From contig NZ_JADEWY010000079.1 of the NCBI RefSeq assembly GCF_015207375.1, forward strand, positions 1 through 32,817: a DNA stretch of 32,817 bases. Direction: 5' to 3'. This document shows, one piece after another, positions 14,379-21,881 of the stretch. The DNA comes from Coleofasciculus sp. LEGE 07092 (GTDB lineage: Bacteria > Cyanobacteriota > Cyanobacteriia > Cyanobacteriales > Coleofasciculaceae). Each line of letters starts with the position of its first letter. The stretch's first letter is position 1. Under the pieces are notes generated by a model. That model searched no databases and was not told where the DNA came from. It saw only the letters and a program-made list of their open reading frames with translations. Position numbers and translations under genes: made by a program.

Positions 14379-15344
14379 TTAACGGTGTGGAGAAAAGGCA
14401 GATTGGGTCGATGACTTAGGAGGCGTTTTTGACAGTGGTGTCTGAGATCCTGAATTCTGATTTAGCTGACCGTTAAACTTGCGCAATTCATACAGTTTTA
14501 CACCAATGTGATACTCGTACTGACTCAACAGGCGACCGTAAATATAGCCCGCTTTTCCATCCAAAAAGCCCAGCCGAAGCACGTAAAAAATGACAAATCG
14601 CAGCATGGGTTTAAAGGGCATCCATACCCAAACTTTTCTTAAGAAACGCTTGCGCTGCACGGCATCGCCAAATAAATTGGCACCAATGGTGCCTGTTTCC
14701 TCTCGACGGTTGAGCATATTTAGATAGACACGGGCTTCCCAGTTGGAGTAGCGATTGTGCCGTTCTAACCAATGGTAGATATCACGAAAGTCGATATGAT
14801 CCATATCGTTTTTCAGATAGCCAACTGAACCTTGCAAGATAACGTGTTCGTGAACTTCGTTATCACCCGTATTAGGAATTTCCTCAGTACCAAGATTTTC
14901 ATAACGACCTTTTGGGTGCTTAAATAACCGCAGGTTCCAGTCAGGATACTTGCCGCCGTGACGAATCCATTTACCCAAAAAGTAGACTCGGCGGTTGATA
15001 TAGTAGCCGTTATCGTTGGGATTTTGGATGGCAATGGCAATTTCGTCCCAAAGTGCTTCAGGGATGCGTTCGTCGCAATCGACAATTAACACCCACTCAT
15101 TGCGAAAGGGCAGGTTTTCTAAGCTCCAGTTCTTCTTTTTGGGCCAGCGACCGTTGAACTTAAATTGCACCACCTGTGCGCCGTAGCTTTCCGCAATTTC
15201 TACCGAGCGATCGCTGCTTTGAGAATCGACAACAAACACCTCATCGGCTCTAGAAACGCTCGTTAAACAAGCTGGGAGGTTGGTTTCTTCATTTTTTGCC
15301 GGAATTAGAACTGAAACGGGAATTTTTGAATCAGTGGAGTTCAT
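14379..15344 (-). CDS. Family 2 glycosyltransferase, WaaE-like
   Basis: A 321-residue GT-A glycosyltransferase. The start VSVLIPAKNEETNLPACL is the nucleotide-sugar-binding strand, VDSQSSDRS follows, and LIVDCDERIP holds the DxD metal-binding motif. NWSLENLPFRNEWVL and the mid-protein HGGKYPDWNLRLF are typical of WaaE/KdtX-type transferases. The C-terminal third has an amphipathic/hydrophobic segment (KPMLRFVIFYVLRLGFLDG) that probably attaches it to the membrane, then a basic Ser/Pro-rich tail. It likely adds one sugar to a lipid-linked polysaccharide precursor. The acetyltransferase gene follows eight bases downstream. Donor and acceptor are not predictable. Confidence 0.88.
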   Translation of the reverse strand: MNSTDSKIPVSVLIPAKNEETNLPACLTSVSRADEVFVVDSQSSDRSVEIAESYGAQVVQFKFNGRWPKKKNWSLENLPFRNEWVLIVDCDERIPEALWDEIAIAIQNPNDNGYYINRRVYFLGKWIRHGGKYPDWNLRLFKHPKGRYENLGTEEIPNTGDNEVHEHVILQGSVGYLKNDMDHIDFRDIYHWLERHNRYSNWEARVYLNMLNRREETGTIGANLFGDAVQRKRFLRKVWVWMPFKPMLRFVIFYVLRLGFLDGKAGYIYGRLLSQYEYHIGVKLYELRKFNGQLNQNSGSQTPLSKTPPKSSTQSAFSPHR

Positions 15345-15634
15345 ATCTTAAAAAAACAGTAAGCTTTATAAAAATTGCTGGTTGCACTTAAAATAACCAA
15401 TTTGACCGCAAGCATACACCAGATTATTAAACTGTAAGGTAAGGTTGCTCACAGTATTAAGCAGATATGTAAAGATTTGGTGTAATTCTGTTTGTTTCTT
15501 GGGCAAGGATGACAGAGGACAGGAGCGTTAACAGGGAACGGAGAACAGAAGATTTCACAATTCATTGAGACTCGCTATACAATCCGATTGTAGGCTAACT
15601 GACAAAGGAACGCCCCAACTGCCTAGCTGCATCC

Positions 15635-16348
15635 TCAGTTTTTACCCAGATGAGAATGCAGCACTACCAAGGTTTCTGCTAGCTCGCTAAGGCGAGTTTC
15701 TAGCTCGTGCTTACGGTTGAGTAGCTGACGCAGTTTCTGATAGCGGGCGATCGCCAGACTGATACTGGGAACTTGATCGGAGGGGCAAGGTCGCGCCCAA
15801 AACTGACCGTCTGGATTTAATCCACAGAGCCGATACCCAGTACGAGGTGATTCGTAGGTAACATCAGCATTCCCTTGATTCAACGGCTCGGCTAGGACAT
15901 AATCCATCAGCCGATCAACCTCTGCACGCCGCACGCCTGCCGCCTCCTGTTCCGCTCGACGGGCATGGGACTCCAACCAGCCATCGACGATCGGTCCATC
16001 AATGTAAATGTCTTGAATTTGCCGCACAATAGTTTGCAGTTCCGTCTGCCAACCACCAACAACCCCTTGGATTTCTTTAAGCAGGTTCATTGCCAAAGCG
16101 GGGTTAGCGCTGTGGCGGTGTTCGCTGAAACTGGGGGACTTCAATTTGGGCAGGGAAGGGCTTTTGCCAGGGTTTTTGTGGGCAGGAAAAGGCTCAACGG
16201 CTATGGAGAAGGACGGGTCTCCCTCCTGTTGAGCATAATTTTCTGTAGAGTCGGTTGCTACAGCGGTAGAGGTTCTGGGGGTATTGCTTGAGTCTTCTGG
16301 TGTTAACTGATGGAGTGCCGTTTCGATCCGTCGTAGTTCTGGTTTCAT
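15635..16348 (-). CDS. Conserved-type cyanobacterial unknown
   Basis: A 237-residue soluble protein. The first 85 residues are low-complexity (Ser/Pro/Thr-rich, e.g. HKNPGKSPSLPKLKSPSFSE). After that comes an ordered part: a helix (MNLLKEIQGVVGGWQTELQTIVRQIQ), an Arg/Glu-rich helix (ESHARRAEQEAAGVRRAEVDRLMDY), a short beta segment (TGYRLCGLNPDGQFWARPCP) and a closing coiled-coil helix (YQKLRQLLNRKHELETRLSELAETLVVL). No enzyme motif or membrane segment is visible. It stands alone on the minus strand and is divergent from cobU across a 220-base spacer. I do not recognise the family. Confidence 0.7.
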   Translation of the reverse strand: MKPELRRIETALHQLTPEDSSNTPRTSTAVATDSTENYAQQEGDPSFSIAVEPFPAHKNPGKSPSLPKLKSPSFSEHRHSANPALAMNLLKEIQGVVGGWQTELQTIVRQIQDIYIDGPIVDGWLESHARRAEQEAAGVRRAEVDRLMDYVLAEPLNQGNADVTYESPRTGYRLCGLNPDGQFWARPCPSDQVPSISLAIARYQKLRQLLNRKHELETRLSELAETLVVLHSHLGKN

Positions 16349-16390
16349 GCTTACCTAATGCCAAGCTGCAAAAATCACATTCATTGAGGC

Positions 16391-16424
16391 AGGAAGCCCC
16401 TAACCTCTGGTAGGGAAGAGGACT
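16391..16424 (+). other. Hairpin resembling an IS200/IS605 end
   Basis: AGGAAGCCCC leads into a stem CCCT-A-ACC / GGTAGGG (16398-16405 with 16409-16415; one bulged A, TCT loop). IS200/IS605-group right ends commonly have GGAAGCCC before a subterminal hairpin. No transposase is nearby, so this would be a decayed end; a simple leader hairpin before cobU is the alternative. Confidence 0.25.
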
Positions 16425-16568
16425 TGCCGCCCAACCCCTTAATTTTGGCAAAACTTACTTGTGTATTTTGAGTGTTGCCTTCATTGTTTTGTATTGTGGT
16501 TATTTTAAGATAGTCTTTCGTCGCAGAATTGCTATTTTCACTGCCGATTTTCTCAAAAACTACTTCCC

Positions 16569-17156
16569 GTGACGATTCTGAATCCACCAAAACCAATAGG
16601 TCAGGTCACTCTGGTAACAGGTCCAGCGCGGTCTGGCAAAAGCGAATGGGCAGAAATGTTGGCGGTACAAACGGCAAAACGGGTTGTCTACGTGGCAACC
16701 GCACAAGCTGATTCAGATGATCTTGAGTGGCTTTCCCGGATTGAAAAGCACCAGCAGCGACGACCTGGCGAGTGGAAAACGGTGTTGGTGCCTCTGGAGT
16801 TGACGGCTACCCTTCGAGATTATGCTGAAGGCGATTGCTGCTTGTTAGTAGACTCTCTAGGAACGTGGGTGGCAAACTTTCTAGAGCAGGATGATGCAGT
16901 CTGGGAGACAACGACAAACGAGTTACTGGAAAATTTGGCACAGACTCCTGCCACGGTAATTTTTGTGGCAGAGGAGACGGGGTGGGGAGTGGTTCCCGCC
17001 TATCCCATGGGCAGAACCTTTCGCGATCGCTTGGGGCACTTAGTCCGTCGGTTGGGAGCGATTGCGAATCCTGTATACTTAGTAACAGGCGGTCACATTC
17101 TCAATCTCAGTGTTCTGGGAGAGCCGTTACAAGATTTGAAGCAATCGCTACCATAG
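16569..17156 (+). CDS. cobU: Adenosylcobinamide kinase / adenosylcobinamide-phosphate guanylyltransferase
   Basis: A 195-residue bifunctional enzyme of the cobalamin (or pseudocobalamin) nucleotide-loop assembly: it phosphorylates adenosylcobinamide and then caps it with GMP. The P-loop GPARSGKSEWAE is at about 18-29. EKHQQRRPGEW carries the guanylylated His and LLVDSLGTWV the CobU core strand, followed by VAEETGWGVVPAYPMGRTFRDRLG. Length matches CobU/CobP. The start is a GTG at 16569, with no cleaner ATG in frame. It is separated by 51 bases from the next gene, which is on the same strand. No B12 riboswitch was seen upstream. Confidence 0.92.
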   Translation: MTILNPPKPIGQVTLVTGPARSGKSEWAEMLAVQTAKRVVYVATAQADSDDLEWLSRIEKHQQRRPGEWKTVLVPLELTATLRDYAEGDCCLLVDSLGTWVANFLEQDDAVWETTTNELLENLAQTPATVIFVAEETGWGVVPAYPMGRTFRDRLGHLVRRLGAIANPVYLVTGGHILNLSVLGEPLQDLKQSLP

Positions 17157-17207
17157 AGTTAAAGACGTGGAGGGAAGCAGCTTAGGCTGCTAAGTCTGTA
17201 TTTTTTT

Positions 17208-17825
17208 ATGGCATTAGAACAACACATCAAACGCTACCTTGCCTACTGGTTTCAGTTGGGCAAAAAGATTTGGATCAACAACGGTCAAACTGCCCTGTTG
17301 CCCAAACGGATTATTGCTGACGGTCGCTACAGTCCAGAATTTGAGAGCCTTTGGCATCAGATTCTCTCACCCGAAAGTGGCGATTGTTACCTGGAAGGCA
17401 ACCCGCAAACTATTGCCGAATTGTTAACGGCGAAATGGGATATAGAGCCTTGCGCTCGTTGCGATATGCCAGTTCCCCTGGTCAATGTGGGGATACCCCC
17501 TGAAAGCTGCGCCTGCAGTGATTTACCCAACTGGCCCAATTTAGACTTGCCTGCCCCACGAGAACCCGTTAATACTCAGGAGCGCTTAAGTGCTATTCGC
17601 GATCGCTTGTACCACCGGGAAGACCACGAGGAACAACCGGAGGATAAACCCACGGCTCAACAGGAAGAGATACCTCCTCAGCGAGAGTCTTTGGACAGAC
17701 AAGAATATTTAAGGTTAGTGCGCGATCGCTCTTACGAAACCACCCAATTGCCAGAACCACGGGCGGGTTTACCCACCTCTGAACCCGAGGAACTTCCAAC
17801 ATCACTACACTCGGCTAGTGAATGA
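17208..17825 (+). CDS. Unknown protein with a Cys-x2-Cys/Cys-x-Cys pair
   Basis: A 205-residue protein. The N-terminal 110 residues look folded (MALEQHIKRYLAYWFQLGKK start; YSPEFESLWHQIL; ELLTAKWDIEPCARCDMPVP). C82-A-R-C85 and C101-A-C103 are spaced as a possible zinc site. The C-terminal half is disordered and rich in Glu, Pro and Gln, with two copies of a short motif (LSAIRDRLYHRED and LRLVRDRSYETTQ), each underlain by a HIP1 octamer. This suggests that HIP1-rich DNA shaped the tail. It is downstream of cobU on the same strand, but no cobalamin link is evident. I do not recognise the family. Confidence 0.65.
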   Translation: MALEQHIKRYLAYWFQLGKKIWINNGQTALLPKRIIADGRYSPEFESLWHQILSPESGDCYLEGNPQTIAELLTAKWDIEPCARCDMPVPLVNVGIPPESCACSDLPNWPNLDLPAPREPVNTQERLSAIRDRLYHREDHEEQPEDKPTAQQEEIPPQRESLDRQEYLRLVRDRSYETTQLPEPRAGLPTSEPEELPTSLHSASE

Positions 17826-18256
17826 GAGTGCTTGGATTGGATGGGCGATCGCTTCTACAAAGGGACTATCCAGTCTTGCGATTAGTGGATAAACCTTGAC
17901 GGATAAAGAACGAGGTTGTCTGACATGGAGGGTTCTGTGGAGAAATATACTGCCTTTTTTTTTAAAAGTCAATGATCTAGTAGCACTTTTCTGCTGACTT
18001 AAATCACTGCCTATTGGCGTTGCTTTCCATCCTGTTCGCTCTAGAGCTAAGTCATATTAACTCTCGTTTGAGAAAAAAGCTAGATTGCAGGCACTTTGTT
18101 CTCACACTAAGTTGGATCGACATCCTCCCCTATATTGCTGGCGCGATAACGGGAGTCTTCCTGGTGAATTAGATAACTGAGATAATCTTAGGCAAAGCCG
18201 GTAGGATAGGGTGAGCAATTCCTATCTCAGTGACTCAACAGCAGAGGAGACAAATC
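17826..18256. other. Gene-free 431-base spacer upstream of hemJ
   Basis: No coding region is supported in either direction. It holds a T-run (17947-17955) without a preceding stem, a HIP1 octamer near 17846, and inverted arms CTGAGATA (18177-18184) and TATCTCAG (18223-18230) just before hemJ. The hemJ ribosome-binding site GAGGAGA lies about ten bases upstream of the ATG at 18257. Confidence 0.5.
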
Positions 18257-18826
18257 ATGGCTTATTTATGGTACAAGGCATTCCACCTGATCGGCGTTGT
18301 CGTTTGGTTTGCTGGGTTATTCTACCTGGTGCGTCTTTTCGTCTACCACGCGGAAGCTTCGCAGCAACCAGAACCAGCCCAAAGCATTCTTAAACGTCAA
18401 TATGAAATCATGGAAAAACGTCTTTATCACATCATTACCATGCCAGGAATGGTGGTAACAGTCGTGATGGCAATTGGGTTGTTAACGACTGAACCTGAGG
18501 TTCTGAAAGACGGTTGGTTACATATCAAGCTGGCTTTTGTCGTCGCTTTGCTGGCTTATCATTTTTACTGCGGTCGGCTCATGCGGCGGTTGGGAACAGG
18601 AGAATGCAAGTGGACAGGTCAGCAGTTTCGATCACTCAATGAAGCACCAACAGTCCTGCTGGTAGCGATTGTCTTGCTAGCGGTGTTTAAGAACAGCCTG
18701 CCGACTGATATCACGGTTTGGGGGATTTTTGGTCTGATTATTGCTATGGCAGTTACGATTCAACTTTACGCCAAAAAACGTAAGCGGGATAAAGAAAAAG
18801 TGTTGGCAGAGGCATCTAACGGATAA
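18257..18826 (+). CDS. hemJ: Protoporphyrinogen IX oxidase HemJ
   Basis: A 189-residue multi-pass membrane protein of the HemJ (slr1790) type, which oxidises protoporphyrinogen IX to protoporphyrin IX for haem and chlorophyll synthesis. It opens MAYLWYKAFHLIGVVVWFAGLFYLVRLFVYHAEA, with the family's conserved His in the first membrane helix. Four hydrophobic segments are visible, including IITMPGMVVTVVMAIGLL, LHIKLAFVVALLAYHFYCGRL and TVLLVAIVLLAVFKNSL. I chose the ATG at 18257 because GAGGAGA sits about ten bases upstream and the protein then starts at the usual family position; an upstream in-frame start would add only a polar stub (QQQRRQI). The C-terminus is basic. It converges with the CDF gene. 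Confidence 0.9.
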   Translation: MAYLWYKAFHLIGVVVWFAGLFYLVRLFVYHAEASQQPEPAQSILKRQYEIMEKRLYHIITMPGMVVTVVMAIGLLTTEPEVLKDGWLHIKLAFVVALLAYHFYCGRLMRRLGTGECKWTGQQFRSLNEAPTVLLVAIVLLAVFKNSLPTDITVWGIFGLIIAMAVTIQLYAKKRKRDKEKVLAEASNG

Positions 18827-18960
18827 CACAGTCACTAAACAATTATTGGCGTTATCTTCTATACCTCTTGGTTTGGTGAGAAATCCAACCGAGGGGAGTC
18901 AAGAGGGTAAAATTTGAGTCTGAGCAAATATTGGCGATCGCTTTGGTGTGGTTTTCCCAG

Positions 18961-18980
18961 CAGAAAGCGATCGCTTTCTG
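18961..18980. repeat. Perfect 20-base palindrome centred on a HIP1 octamer
   Basis: CAGAAAGCGA followed by its exact reverse complement, with GCGATCGC at the centre. It lies between convergent hemJ and the CDF gene and is a reasonable bidirectional terminator stem, although no T-run follows. The HIP1 core extended on both sides is unusual. Confidence 0.55.
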
Positions 18981-19022
18981 GTTAAGAGCAGCGATCACAA
19001 TGATTAACTTTCCCTTATCTGT

Positions 19023-19075
19023 TGTGGAAAACTAACCTAATTTTGTGGAAAAGTACTCCTATCTGTGGAAAAGTA
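19023..19075 (-). promoter_or_regulatory. Three DnaA-box-like sites in tandem
   Basis: TGTGGAAAA (minus strand TTTTCCACA, the form reported for cyanobacterial DnaA boxes) occurs exactly at 19023-19031, 19044-19052 and 19064-19072, the last two extended to TGTGGAAAAGTA. Spacing is 21 and 20 bases, so all three lie on the same helical face and in the same orientation. It sits in the convergent gap just beyond the CDF stop. A DnaA-titrating site or part of an origin is possible; simple local duplication is the alternative. Confidence 0.5.
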
Positions 19076-19087
19076 AGAGGATATGGA

Positions 19088-20005
19088 TTAAAAACCAATC
19101 TGATCAGACTTGTAAGCGGGAGGTTCGACATGAATCAAAACGCGAACCGGATTAAAGCGTTCCCCTAGGCGATTTTCAACTTCCTCAGTGATTTCATGGG
19201 CACTTTCCACATCTTTGGCATCGACAATCATGTGCATTTCAATGAAAACTTGCCGCCCCAATACACCCCGAGAAGCAATGTTGTGACAGTTCACGACGCC
19301 CGGAACTTCCATGGCAATCGATTGAATCACTTCCGGTGCTATTGCTACTTCATCAACTAACCACGGCAAATTCTCTTTCAAAACCACCCAACCACTGCGA
19401 AACACTAACAGGGCAACCGGAAACGCCAGAAAAACATCTAGCCACTGTAGCTGGGGTAAATTTAACAACTGTCCTTGCCAAATGCCAATTAACCCAACCA
19501 AAACCGTAATCGTTACCCAAACATCGCTCATGGTGTGGTACGCATCGGCAATCAAAATCGGACTTCCTACTCGCTTGCCAACATTGCCCTCATAAGAGGT
19601 AACGAAGATATTGACACCCAGTACAATCAATAGCAACCACAATTCTGGAGCCGAGATATTGACAGTGGTAAGACTGCCCCCAATCCGCTTGATGGCTCCG
19701 TGAAGAATTTCAAAACAGGCAATTCCTAAAAAGGCAGCGATGCCCAACGCTCCCACCGCTTCAAATTTCTGATGCCCGTAGGGATGATCGCGATCGGGTT
19801 GGGGGGAAGAAAACCGATTGGCAATCAAACCCAAAATGTTATTGGCACTATCAGTGACACTATGCAAGGCATCGGCTTGCAAGCTCAAAGAGCCTGTTAA
19901 AAATCCCACAACTCCTTTGAGTCCCATCACCACTAGATTCAGCAGCAAGGTAATCAGCAAGACTTGACGAACTTCAGCACGGTTGTCTGTTGGCATAGGT
20001 GTCAC
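19088..20005 (-). CDS. Cation diffusion facilitator (CDF) metal transporter
   Basis: A 305-residue CDF transporter that exports divalent metal (probably Zn2+ or a similar ion) in exchange for protons at the cytoplasmic membrane. Several hydrophobic helices are visible, and both metal-site motifs are present: ADALHSVTD in helix 2 and ADAYHTMSD in helix 5, each with H-x3-D. Residues about 215-305 form the cytoplasmic domain (VVNCHNIASRGVLGRQVFIEMHMIVDA...VRVLIHVEPP) with the His/Asp residues that bind metal between subunits. The ATG is at 20005. Specificity for Zn, Fe, Mn or Co cannot be fixed from these motifs alone. Confidence 0.92.
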   Translation of the reverse strand: MTPMPTDNRAEVRQVLLITLLLNLVVMGLKGVVGFLTGSLSLQADALHSVTDSANNILGLIANRFSSPQPDRDHPYGHQKFEAVGALGIAAFLGIACFEILHGAIKRIGGSLTTVNISAPELWLLLIVLGVNIFVTSYEGNVGKRVGSPILIADAYHTMSDVWVTITVLVGLIGIWQGQLLNLPQLQWLDVFLAFPVALLVFRSGWVVLKENLPWLVDEVAIAPEVIQSIAMEVPGVVNCHNIASRGVLGRQVFIEMHMIVDAKDVESAHEITEEVENRLGERFNPVRVLIHVEPPAYKSDQIGF

Positions 20006-20227
20006 CCTAGAGAAGATTAACGTCTCTAGTTTTTAGTTTAGTTATAAAATTTACTGACAATTTTGCCCTTTAATGGTTTACACTCTCTAGACTTCTAGAA
20101 ATTTTATGGGCTTCTTGAGATTTTTTTTAACCTCACCCATCAAACGACCCCATTCTCTGGTAGATTCGTCCACGGAACTCATTTACATCTTTTAGCATTA
20201 AGAACACAAGGTTAAGATTTATTGCTT

Positions 20228-20578
20228 ATGGCAACGCCTCAACTGACTATCAATCTAGCTCAGGGTTCTGTATCCTTCGCATTCAGTCCTGACGCCGCTA
20301 GAGATTTACAAAAAGCACTCGCTCAATTAATGCAGAGCTTGAAAGCTGTTACTCAATCATCGGGTAGCAGTGGCAAACCCAATCCCCAAAAATCGATGGA
20401 GTATCGATTCAGCGATGAGGTTTTCTTGGAAGTATTCTGCAATCCCAACATTTATCCCAGTCCCTTTGCCGCCAAAGTCCTAGTGACAGTGCGGAGCGAA
20501 CGCATCCGCTTAAGTACGGAAGTCGAACTGACTCGGTTGATTGAGGATCTCAACCAGTATTTGGAACAAGTAAGCTGA
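20228..20578 (+). CDS. Small conserved-looking cyanobacterial unknown
   Basis: A 116-residue soluble protein. I chose the ATG at 20228; a TTG two codons upstream is unlikely. The N-terminus (PQLTINLAQGSVSFAFSPDA) is beta-like, followed by an amphipathic helix (ARDLQKALAQLMQSLKAV), a polar Ser/Gly linker, then beta/alpha text (EYRFSDEVFLEVFCNPNIYPSPFAAKVLVTVRSERIRLSTEVELTRLIEDLNQYLEQ). No catalytic motif or membrane segment is visible. It has a 222-base upstream spacer shared with the divergent CDF gene, and only a weak ribosome-binding site. I do not recognise the family. Confidence 0.65.
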   Translation: MATPQLTINLAQGSVSFAFSPDAARDLQKALAQLMQSLKAVTQSSGSSGKPNPQKSMEYRFSDEVFLEVFCNPNIYPSPFAAKVLVTVRSERIRLSTEVELTRLIEDLNQYLEQVS

Positions 20579-20755
20579 GATCTTGCAGTACTGGCAATCA
20601 ACCCCACCCTACCCCAAGGAGGGCAAGAGCAACTAGCGATAGCATAAGAAGTTCAAGCTTTATAAAATCTTGCCTACCCTACCTAAAATCAGCTTTTTGA
20701 GAACGGTGCAAGATGTGAGTAAGTGTACAATAGGCAGCATTTGCTAGATGGCATA

Positions 20756-21148
20756 ATGAATTCCAACACTTTTCTAGATTTAGTACAAACCAGCTTTCGT
20801 GTCTCCTTAGGGGCAACAACGTCTCTCATTGAAAGCCTGCAAGATTCTCAAAAGCGAGAAGAAAATCTGTCTCTCCTGAAGTTAGACCCAAGCCAGCAGG
20901 TGGCTGTATTCGCTGAAAAAGGGGAAAGAACCGAGCGAGAAGCCCGAATTTTCCTGGAGTATATGCTAAACCAACAAAGCCATGCGGGAAGTCCGCAAGC
21001 AACTCAAACAGCAAGGGAAAATCCGCCAGCCTCACCAACCTCTGTAGCCACACTGAAGGTACAGCAAGAGATTGAGGAGCTAACGGCGCAAATCGCATCA
21101 ATCCGAAGCGAGTTGGAACAAATGCGTAACTCCGGCTCAAATCATTAA
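20756..21148 (+). CDS. Small coiled-coil unknown
   Basis: A 130-residue protein starting at the ATG at 20756 (an upstream in-frame codon gives an eleven-residue stub with no support). The first 75 residues are helical (FLDLVQTSFRVSLGATTSLI, ..., GERTEREARIFLEYML) and recall the layout of phasin-like or granule-associated proteins, without a secure match. A Ser/Pro/Ala linker is followed by a coiled-coil helix (VQQEIEELTAQIASIRSELEQM). It is downstream of another small unknown on the same strand, 177 bases away. A stem-loop follows its stop. Confidence 0.6.
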   Translation: MNSNTFLDLVQTSFRVSLGATTSLIESLQDSQKREENLSLLKLDPSQQVAVFAEKGERTEREARIFLEYMLNQQSHAGSPQATQTARENPPASPTSVATLKVQQEIEELTAQIASIRSELEQMRNSGSNH

Positions 21149-21164
21149 CAGTCTGCACTAGGGA

Positions 21165-21217
21165 GTAGGGGTCAGGTGAAAGTGTTGGCAAGCAAAACCT
21201 GCACCTGACCCCACTAC
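21165..21217. terminator. Stem-loop after the coiled-coil gene
   Basis: GGGGTCAGGTG (21168-21178) pairs perfectly with CACCTGACCCC (21202-21212) around a 23-base loop, with outer GTAG/CTAC pairs. It lies 17 bases after the stop of the plus-strand gene. There is no T-run, so it may be a dispersed repeat or a processing hairpin instead of a true intrinsic terminator. Confidence 0.45.
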
Positions 21218-21379
21218 CTGTGAGCTGTAGCCCCAATTTTAATAGGCAATTTAAATGTTGTTTCGTTTAGACGCCTTCCTACTCTACTTGGCATTTTAGT
21301 GTTTTAGGGTTGCCGATATGATGCTGCACTGACTGGCTAGAACGAAGCTTACGTCCTCTTATGTTGTTTCTAAATTGGC

Positions 21380-21631
21380 TTAGTCGTTCTCCCACGCTTC
21401 AGAACCGATTAAATCACCAATCCGATCTCTAAGCAGGAAGTCACACTGCTCTAGCTCACATTCGACACACACCCACTCACGGGCAGGGATATACTGGCAG
21501 AGCACATAGATAGGTTGTTGACGACTCACCAGCCCTTTATCCACCAGATGACGAGCTTCTTCTTGAATTACGTCGATGGAGTAACGGACGGGAGTAGCAG
21601 ATGGCATGGTATTAACGCTCATAGGACTCAT
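21380..21631 (-). CDS. DUF4327 family protein
   Basis: An 83-residue protein recognised as DUF4327, a cyanobacterial family of about 70 residues. The hallmark run is YSIDVIQEEARHLVDKGLVS, then QPIYVLCQYIPAREWVCVECELEQCDFLLRDRIGDLIG. The conserved cysteines (C-x-Y near the centre, then VCVECELEQC) suggest a metal or redox site, but no function is known. The N-terminal ten residues before the family region are extra; ATG codons at 21631, 21622 and 21607 are all possible starts. It is a single gene with its own 250-base upstream space. Confidence 0.82.
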   Translation of the reverse strand: MSPMSVNTMPSATPVRYSIDVIQEEARHLVDKGLVSRQQPIYVLCQYIPAREWVCVECELEQCDFLLRDRIGDLIGSEAWEND

Positions 21632-21734
21632 AAGTATTAACCTGGAAAAAAATTCAACCTAGGATTAACTATAGTCGAAGAATCGGTAGCGTGAAAAGAA
21701 TTTTTGTTCCGTATAGAAAGTTACAAAGGAATTC

Positions 21735-21750
21735 TTTTTATTAATAAAAA
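21735..21750. repeat. AT-rich 16-base perfect palindrome
   Basis: TTTTTATT followed by AATAAAAA. On the minus strand it follows the GH3 terminator stem and supplies its T-run; it also lies upstream of the DUF4327 start, where it could act as a promoter or operator element. Confidence 0.4.
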
Positions 21751-21751
21751 T

Positions 21752-21798
21752 TGCCAAAGGTAACGGTGATGACAGTTCTTGACATCTACCCTTTGGCA
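21752..21798 (-). terminator. Intrinsic terminator of the GH3 gene
   Basis: On the minus strand TGCCAAAGGGTA pairs with TACCTTTGGCA (plus-strand 21752-21762 and 21787-21798) and is followed by AATTTTTATT. It is about 85 bases downstream of the GH3 stop, in the right orientation. The 24-base loop is long, and GATGACAG is repeated inside and next to it. Confidence 0.6.
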
Positions 21799-21881
21799 GA
21801 TGACAGCCTGGATTAGCAGAGTAAACCCCTGCTTAAAATTTGACACGGGTTGACAGCTTATCTTAAATTGATTAATAAACC

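Noticed and set aside
16349-16568. Cobalamin riboswitch before cobU
   Set aside because: I looked for a B12-box-like conserved core and saw none; only a small hairpin is present.
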